The translations under genes and the position numbers were made by a program. This document shows positions 36,014 through 41,273 of a DNA stretch of 41,273 nucleotides, in pieces; position 1 is the stretch's first letter, and each line of letters opens with the position of its first letter. The notes under the pieces were generated by a model. That model ran no database searches, was not told the DNA's origin, and saw only the letters and a program-made list of their open reading frames with translations. Source of the stretch: Streptosporangiaceae bacterium (GTDB lineage Bacteria; Actinomycetota; Actinomycetes; Streptosporangiales; Streptosporangiaceae); the NCBI GenBank assembly GCA_030038015.1, contig JASHPR010000469.1, positions 1 through 41,273 of the forward strand. The letters are read 5' to 3'.

Positions 36014-37822
36014 GTGGGCCGGGTCGTCCTGGTTTGGCGGCTGGTCGCGCGGGATCTGCGGCGCCGCCGCGCTGAGGCGTTGCTCCTGCTGCTGGTGATC
36101 ACCGCCGCCACCGCCACGCTCACTCTCGGCCTGGCTTTGAACGGGGTGACCAGTAACCCCTACCAGCAAACCCGGGCGGCAACCCGCGGCCCGGATGTGG
36201 TGGCCAGCTACCTCAACCTGGGCCAGCCGAAAGGTGAATTGCGCATCGGCCTGGCGGACCTGAACGGCCTGGCCCGTGCGCGCGGTGTGACTGGTCACGC
36301 GGGGCCTTATCCGGTGGCCTGGGCCGTGCTGCGGGCACACGGCATCAAGGCCGGGGTCCTGGCAGAAGGACGGGACCTTGCCCCGGCGCCGCTCGATCAG
36401 CCGAAGCTGACCGAAGGCAGCTGGGTGCGCCCCGGCGCCGTGGTCGTGGAGCGCAGCTTCGCCAATGCCCTCGGCCTCCAGGCCGGTGACCGGATCACCT
36501 TGAATGGCCGCCGGTTCTTGGTGGCGGGGGTTGCGGTCACTGCCGCCAACCCGCCCTACCCGTTTGCCACGTTCGTCATGCAAGGCGGCCCATTCTTCAC
36601 ATCTGACACCGGCCTGCTCTGGCTCACCCGCGCCGATGCCCGCAGCCTTGCCACGGCGGCGCTGCCGCTGTCCTATATCACAAACCTCAAACTGGCCGAC
36701 CCGGGCGCTGCACCGGCGTTCGCCAGCATCCATAACAACAACAGCCCGGCCTTCCTCACCCCCTGGCAGGCCATCAGTGTTGAGGATGGCAGGCTGGTCG
36801 CTACCGTGCAGCGTGTCCTGCTGGTGGGCACCTGGCTGCTTGGACTTCTCGCGGTAGCCAGTGTCGCTGTGCTGGTCGGCGGCCGGATGTCCGACCAGAC
36901 CCGGCGGGTCGGACTGCTCAAGGCCATCGGCGGCACGCCGAAACTGGTCGCCGCTGTGCTCCTGGCGGAGAATTTCCTGGTGGCGCTGGCAGCCAGTGCG
37001 GCCGGGTTGGTGATCGGATGGCTGGCCGCGCCACTGCTTACCAGTCCGGGCTCCGGGCTGGTCGGCACTCCCGGGCCACCATCACTCACCGTGGCCACGA
37101 TCGCGTGGGTCGCCGGGGTAGCACTGGCGGTGGCAGCGGCCGCGACGCTGGTTCCCGCCATCCGCGCCGCCCGGACCAGCACGGTTCGCGCCCTCGCCGA
37201 CGCCGCCCGGACCCCACGCCGTCATGCCCGGCTGATCGCAGCATCCGCGCGGCTGCCCGTGCCGCTGCTGCTCGGGCTGCGCCTGGCCGCCCGGCGCCCG
37301 CGCCGCGCTCTGCTCAGCGCCGCCAGCATCGCCATCACGGTCACGACCATCGTCGCGGTCGTGACCGTCCACGCCCACCAGCTCGAACAGGGCTATACGG
37401 GGTTCTCGGCGCTGAACAATCCGCGCACCGACCGGGTCAACCAGGTGCTGCTCGTTCTCACGGTGATGCTGGTCGTCCTGGCTGCGGTGAACGTGGTCTT
37501 CATCACCATGGCGACCGCGCTGGACGCCCGGCACTCCGCTGCGCTGACCCGGGCGCTCGGCGCGACGCCCCGGCAGGTCAGTGCTGGTCTGTCCGCGGCA
37601 GTGCTGCTACCCGCGCTCGCCGGTGGCCTTGTTGGCATCCCGGCAGGTATCGGGCTAGTCACCGCCGTAAGCCACGGGGGCACAACCACCATCCCGCCAG
37701 CATGGTGGCTGATCGCCGCAATCCTCGGAACCCTCCTCGCCGTCGCAGGGCTCACCGCCATCCCCGCTGGCATCGGCACCAGGCAACCGGCAGCCGAAAT
37801 CCTCCAATCCGAGACGGCCTGA
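36014..37822 (+). CDS. FtsX-like ABC transporter permease
   Basis: Repeated FtsX-like regions; RRVGLLKAIGGTPKLVAAVLLAENFLVAL and SAALTRALGATPRQVSAGL. Confidence 0.9.
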   Translation: MGRVVLVWRLVARDLRRRRAEALLLLLVITAATATLTLGLALNGVTSNPYQQTRAATRGPDVVASYLNLGQPKGELRIGLADLNGLARARGVTGHAGPYPVAWAVLRAHGIKAGVLAEGRDLAPAPLDQPKLTEGSWVRPGAVVVERSFANALGLQAGDRITLNGRRFLVAGVAVTAANPPYPFATFVMQGGPFFTSDTGLLWLTRADARSLATAALPLSYITNLKLADPGAAPAFASIHNNNSPAFLTPWQAISVEDGRLVATVQRVLLVGTWLLGLLAVASVAVLVGGRMSDQTRRVGLLKAIGGTPKLVAAVLLAENFLVALAASAAGLVIGWLAAPLLTSPGSGLVGTPGPPSLTVATIAWVAGVALAVAAAATLVPAIRAARTSTVRALADAARTPRRHARLIAASARLPVPLLLGLRLAARRPRRALLSAASIAITVTTIVAVVTVHAHQLEQGYTGFSALNNPRTDRVNQVLLVLTVMLVVLAAVNVVFITMATALDARHSAALTRALGATPRQVSAGLSAAVLLPALAGGLVGIPAGIGLVTAVSHGGTTTIPPAWWLIAAILGTLLAVAGLTAIPAGIGTRQPAAEILQSETA

Positions 37823-38099
37823 ACCAGCCGCGAGGCTCCCCGCCCCTCACAGGCGAGCTGCCCCCCTCCTGCCCCGCAGGCTGTCGCCGTGAGCACAGGC
37901 AGCCTGGTCAGCCAGAGGAGGACTCGCCGCATGATCCTCGGACGCCTTGCCTTCGAAGGTGGTTCCCGTACCCGGCACTGGCGACCACCCGGACCTGCTG
38001 TGGGTCTAGCCTGCTCCGTTCCCTCGCAGGCGCCATGATCCGGGCGAGTGGGTGCCGGGTCTAGGTTCGGCGAAGCCGATCGCATGCGACGCGACCGTA

Positions 38100-38560
38100 G
38101 GGCCAGGTGGTACAGGCAATGCCAAGCCAAAGGCCAGGCGCAAGCGCTCGACCCGGCGGCGCCAGGACGCCCCGGACCTGCCCCGCCGCAAGATCACCGA
38201 TTGCACGATCGGCCGCACGTTCACCGCCCGGGACGGCAAGATCTACCGGCCGTCGATGTTCCTGACCCTCACCTGCGACAGCTACGGCCCGGTTCGTGAC
38301 GACGGCACCCCCGCTGATCCCGCCGCCTACGACTACCAGCGCGCCGCCCGCGACGCGCTGCACTTCGCGTCGCTTTCGACCGGTTCGTCCAGAACATGCG
38401 CCGCTTCCTCGGCTACGACCTGCAATACTTCGCCACCATCGAGCCGCAGCGGCGCCTGGCCCCGCACGCCCACATGGCGCTGCGCGGCGCCATCTCCCGC
38501 GCCGACCTGCGCCGGGTGATCGCCGCGACCTATCACCAGCAGGCGCTCACGTCGGCCCGG
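38100..38560 (+). pseudogene. RepSA-like plasmid/AICE replication initiator remnant
   Basis: RPSMFLTLTCDSYGPVRDDGTPADPAAYDYQRAARDALHF then -1 shift into DRFVQNMRRFLGYDLQYFATIEPQRRLAPHAHMALRGAISRADLRRVIAATYHQ; ends in unrelated sequence. Confidence 0.75.
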
Positions 38561-38668
38561 CGGAAGAGCGCGACGAGGAACCGATCGGGCACGTATCGGG
38601 CACGACGGAAAGGGCACGGCTTCCTGATGACTGTCCAGCGCCTTGGTGGCAACTGGCTTGACGTGGGC

Positions 38669-39151
38669 TTATACAGCGGACAGGTCCTCACGTTTGGCGG
38701 TGACCTGTGGTAACGGGCGCTGATCGCGGGCGTGTCCACAGGTTAAGCGCGGCGCGGCCACAGTGTTATGCGATGGTTTGCCTGGTGTGGCGGGCGGGGC
38801 GGCGGGGCGGCGTTTCGCCCGCGGGTCGGTGTCGGCGATGGCCAGGGTCAGGGCTTCGAGCTCGGCGACTAGGGCGCGGAGCCGGCGGTGGTTGTCGAGC
38901 CAGTGCCGGTAGTCGTCGAGCTGGTCGTCGGCGACGAGCCGGGTGACGGTCTTGCCGTTGATCTTGCGGGTCCACTGCCAGTAGGGGCCGTGCAGGACGG
39001 GCGGGTCGGCGTGGCAGCGGCAGCTGGGCTTGCCGCAGCGGACGTGCCGCTCGATGAGGGTGCCGGGCAGGGCGAAGCCGAGGCTGGCGAGCTCGGCGGC
39101 GATGGCGGCGGCGCGGGCCTGCTCGTGGGTGGTGGGCGACACGCTGTCCAT
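38669..39151 (-). CDS. DUF6788-like protein associated with mobile elements
   Basis: RHVRCGKPSCRCHADPPVLHGPYWQWTRKINGKTVTRLV...LRALVAELEALT. Confidence 0.6.
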   Translation of the reverse strand: MDSVSPTTHEQARAAAIAAELASLGFALPGTLIERHVRCGKPSCRCHADPPVLHGPYWQWTRKINGKTVTRLVADDQLDDYRHWLDNHRRLRALVAELEALTLAIADTDPRAKRRPAAPPATPGKPSHNTVAAPRLTCGHARDQRPLPQVTAKREDLSAV

Positions 39152-39187
39152 GGTGGCACGCGGGTCCGTGATCCCGGCGCTTTCTTC

Positions 39188-39202
39188 CAGTAAGAATTAC
39201 TG
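39188..39202. promoter_or_regulatory. Palindrome CAGTAA-GAA-TTACTG between divergent genes
   Basis: 6-bp perfect arms ending 1 nt before ATG at 39204. Confidence 0.4.
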
Positions 39203-39203
39203 T

Positions 39204-40094
39204 ATGACCACGGAGGTGGCCGGCTACATTGCCGCCTGGCAGCCCTCGTCGGTGCCGGCGCGGGCGGCCGCGTTCGCGCGCGCTGTGGTGACCGCCGCCG
39301 GGCCGCACCGCCGCGACCGGGCGAAGAACCTGCTGTGGGCGGCGGGCAGGCTGGCCGGCTGGGCGATCCCGCTCGGGCTCGAGCCGGCGCCGCAGGTGCT
39401 GCTGCACCCGCCGGTGACCGGGCGGTTTGCCGCGCACGCCCCCGGCCTGTCGCCTCCGGCCCGCCGCACGCTGCGCACGAACCTGCGGTTCCTGGCCCGG
39501 AAGGTGGTACCGCAGCTTCACCCGGCGGATGCACCGCTGCCCCGCGAGCACGCCAAAGCCCCCTGCACCCCGGCGCAGATCGACGGCTACCTCGCCCTGG
39601 CTGATGCCCAGCCGACCGCGGCGCGGCGGATGCGCGCCACGGGCTTGGTCTGCCTGGGCGCCGGCGCCGGGCTGATCCGCGGCGACCTGCGCCAGGTGCG
39701 CGGCAGCGACGTGGCCTGCCGCTGCGGCGGCGTCATCGTCGAAGTCCGCGGCCGCAGGCCGCGGCCCGTGCCAGTGCTGGCCCGCTACCACGAGCCGCTG
39801 CTGGCAGCAGCGCAGTTCGCCGGCGGCCAGCTGATCACCGGCGGGACAGACCCGCAGCGGCACAACCTCACCACCCCGCTGACCGCCGCGCTGGCCGGCG
39901 GGACCGGGCTGCCCCGGCTGGACACCAGCCGGCTGCGGGCCACCTGGCTGGCTGACTGCGCGGAACTGCTCGGGCTGGCCACGTTCCTGCACGCGGCTGG
40001 GATCACCTGCAGCCAGCGGCTGGGCGACATCACCGCCGCCCTCGACCCTGGCACCGAGGCTGAGGCGGTCGCGCTGCTGGGCGGGACCAGGTGA
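39204..40094 (+). CDS. Mobile-element-associated protein of unknown function (recombinase-accessory-like)
   Basis: 296 aa, GTGA overlap with following transposase-like gene; weak resemblance to integrase-like fold (LVCLGAGAGLIRGDLRQVRGSDV). Confidence 0.5.
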   Translation: MTTEVAGYIAAWQPSSVPARAAAFARAVVTAAGPHRRDRAKNLLWAAGRLAGWAIPLGLEPAPQVLLHPPVTGRFAAHAPGLSPPARRTLRTNLRFLARKVVPQLHPADAPLPREHAKAPCTPAQIDGYLALADAQPTAARRMRATGLVCLGAGAGLIRGDLRQVRGSDVACRCGGVIVEVRGRRPRPVPVLARYHEPLLAAAQFAGGQLITGGTDPQRHNLTTPLTAALAGGTGLPRLDTSRLRATWLADCAELLGLATFLHAAGITCSQRLGDITAALDPGTEAEAVALLGGTR

Positions 40095-41273
40095 CCATCA
40101 CGCTGGCCGTGCTCGAGGCCATCATCGACACCTCCGGCATCGCGCTGCGGATCGAGATACTGCTCCCCGCCGGCGTGCGGCACCGTCAGCTGCGGGTGCG
40201 GACCTTAATCCTGGGCATGCTGCTGGCCCTGGCCGGCCGCCGGCCCGCGTTCCTCACCGAGGTCCACGCGGCACTGACCACGCTGCCGCACGCCGAACAG
40301 GCGCGGCTGGGCGTCACCGAGGACTGGAACAGCGGCGCGCACCTGCTCACCTACCGGCAGGTCGAACGCACCTTCGGCCTCGTCAAAGACGCGCTAGCCA
40401 AACACGAACCCGACGGCGCGCCGTCAGCCATCCTCGCCGCCGTCCTGGACGACCTGCTCGAAGCCACCATCCCCGCCTGGGCCAAAGACACCTCCACCGC
40501 GCTGGCCGCCGACTGGACCGACGTCGAGGCCTGGTCCCGGCCACCGCGGCACGGCAGCACCGAATGCGCCGGCCCCGAGGCATCCTGGGGCCACCGCAAC
40601 TCCAACCTGCCCGGCCCCAAGGGCGAGATGTTCTTCGGGTTCTACCTGTCGGCGGCCACCATGACCCGCGAGGAAACCGGTCCCGCCGTCCCCGAGCTAG
40701 CCCGCCGGATGACCCTGACCTCCTGCCACCTCGACCCCGCCCGGGCCCTGGCCGCCGTCCTGCTGCGCATGGCCGCGGCCGGGATCGCGCTCGGCGACAT
40801 CGCCGGCGACTCCGGCTACGCCCACCGCGCCGCCGAAGCCTGGGCCATCCCGCTGCGCACGGCCGGCGCGCAGCTGATCCAGGACCTCCATCCCAGTGAT
40901 CGCGGGCCGCAGGGCACCCACCAGGGCGCGATCATCGCCAACGGCAGCCTGTACTGCCCGGCCACCCCCCGCCCGCTGCTCGAGCTCGCCCCGCTGCCGC
41001 CCGCCGCCACCGCCGAGGACACCGCCGCGCACGACCAGCAGGCCGCCGAACTGTCCCGGCACAAGCTCGGCCGGCTCACCAGCGACGACGCCGACGGCTA
41101 CCACCGCGTCACCTGCCCCGCCACCGCGGGCAAGATCCGCTGCCCGCTCCGCCCCGCCTCCATGACCCTGGCCCGGGACCGGCCCGAGATCCTGTCCCCG
41201 CCCCAGCACCCGCCGTCCTGCTGCACCCAGCAGACCATCACCGTCCCGCCGCAGGTCGCAGCCAAGACCCGGC
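40091..41273 (+). CDS. Putative DDE transposase-like protein, incomplete at window end
   Basis: GTG start, open reading frame without stop to window edge (my own reading; not in the ORF list); ALAADWTDVEAWSR and GDIAGDSGYAHRAAEAW resemble DDE acidic regions. Confidence 0.55.
   Translation, partial: MTITLAVLEAIIDTSGIALRIEILLPAGVRHRQLRVRTLILGMLLALAGRRPAFLTEVHAALTTLPHAEQARLGVTEDWNSGAHLLTYRQVERTFGLVKDALAKHEPDGAPSAILAAVLDDLLEATIPAWAKDTSTALAADWTDVEAWSRPPRHGSTECAGPEASWGHRNSNLPGPKGEMFFGFYLSAATMTREETGPAVPELARRMTLTSCHLDPARALAAVLLRMAAAGIALGDIAGDSGYAHRAAEAWAIPLRTAGAQLIQDLHPSDRGPQGTHQGAIIANGSLYCPATPRPLLELAPLPPAATAEDTAAHDQQAAELSRHKLGRLTSDDADGYHRVTCPATAGKIRCPLRPASMTLARDRPEILSPPQHPPSCCTQQTITVPPQVAAKTR

Overview
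High-GC, actinomycete-like DNA, read by eye with no database search. The centre of the window (about 5.46-29.5 kb, all + strand, many start/stop overlaps, no visible frameshift) looks like a coenzyme M (CoM) catabolic island. It encodes a 2-ketopropyl-CoM oxidoreductase/carboxylase (2-KPCC) homologue with the diagnostic C-x4-C and FLNPxH motifs, and two SDRs resembling (R)- and (S)-2-hydroxypropyl-CoM dehydrogenases. It also encodes two divergent MetE/epoxyalkane:CoM-transferase-like zinc proteins and a CoM biosynthesis block (ComA, two aspartase/fumarase-superfamily enzymes, a D-cysteine-desulfhydrase-like PLP enzyme, and a Cys-rich protein of unknown function embedded in the block). Further members are a TPP-dependent E1 alpha/beta pair without visible E2/E3, a CoA-disulfide-reductase-like flavoprotein, a two-subunit CoA transferase, a fused NDP-forming acyl-CoA synthetase, and two MEDS-domain plus PucR-type regulator pairs. 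No monooxygenase is visible, so the entry substrate is open. The flanks are decaying accessory DNA: trpS and isoprenylcysteine-methyltransferase-like pseudogenes, tRNA-Gly-like 3' fragments as an imperfect direct repeat beside a broken tyrosine integrase, a broken RepSA-like initiator, a PadR/ABC efflux module with a three-half-site operator, and a transposon-like unit running off the right end.
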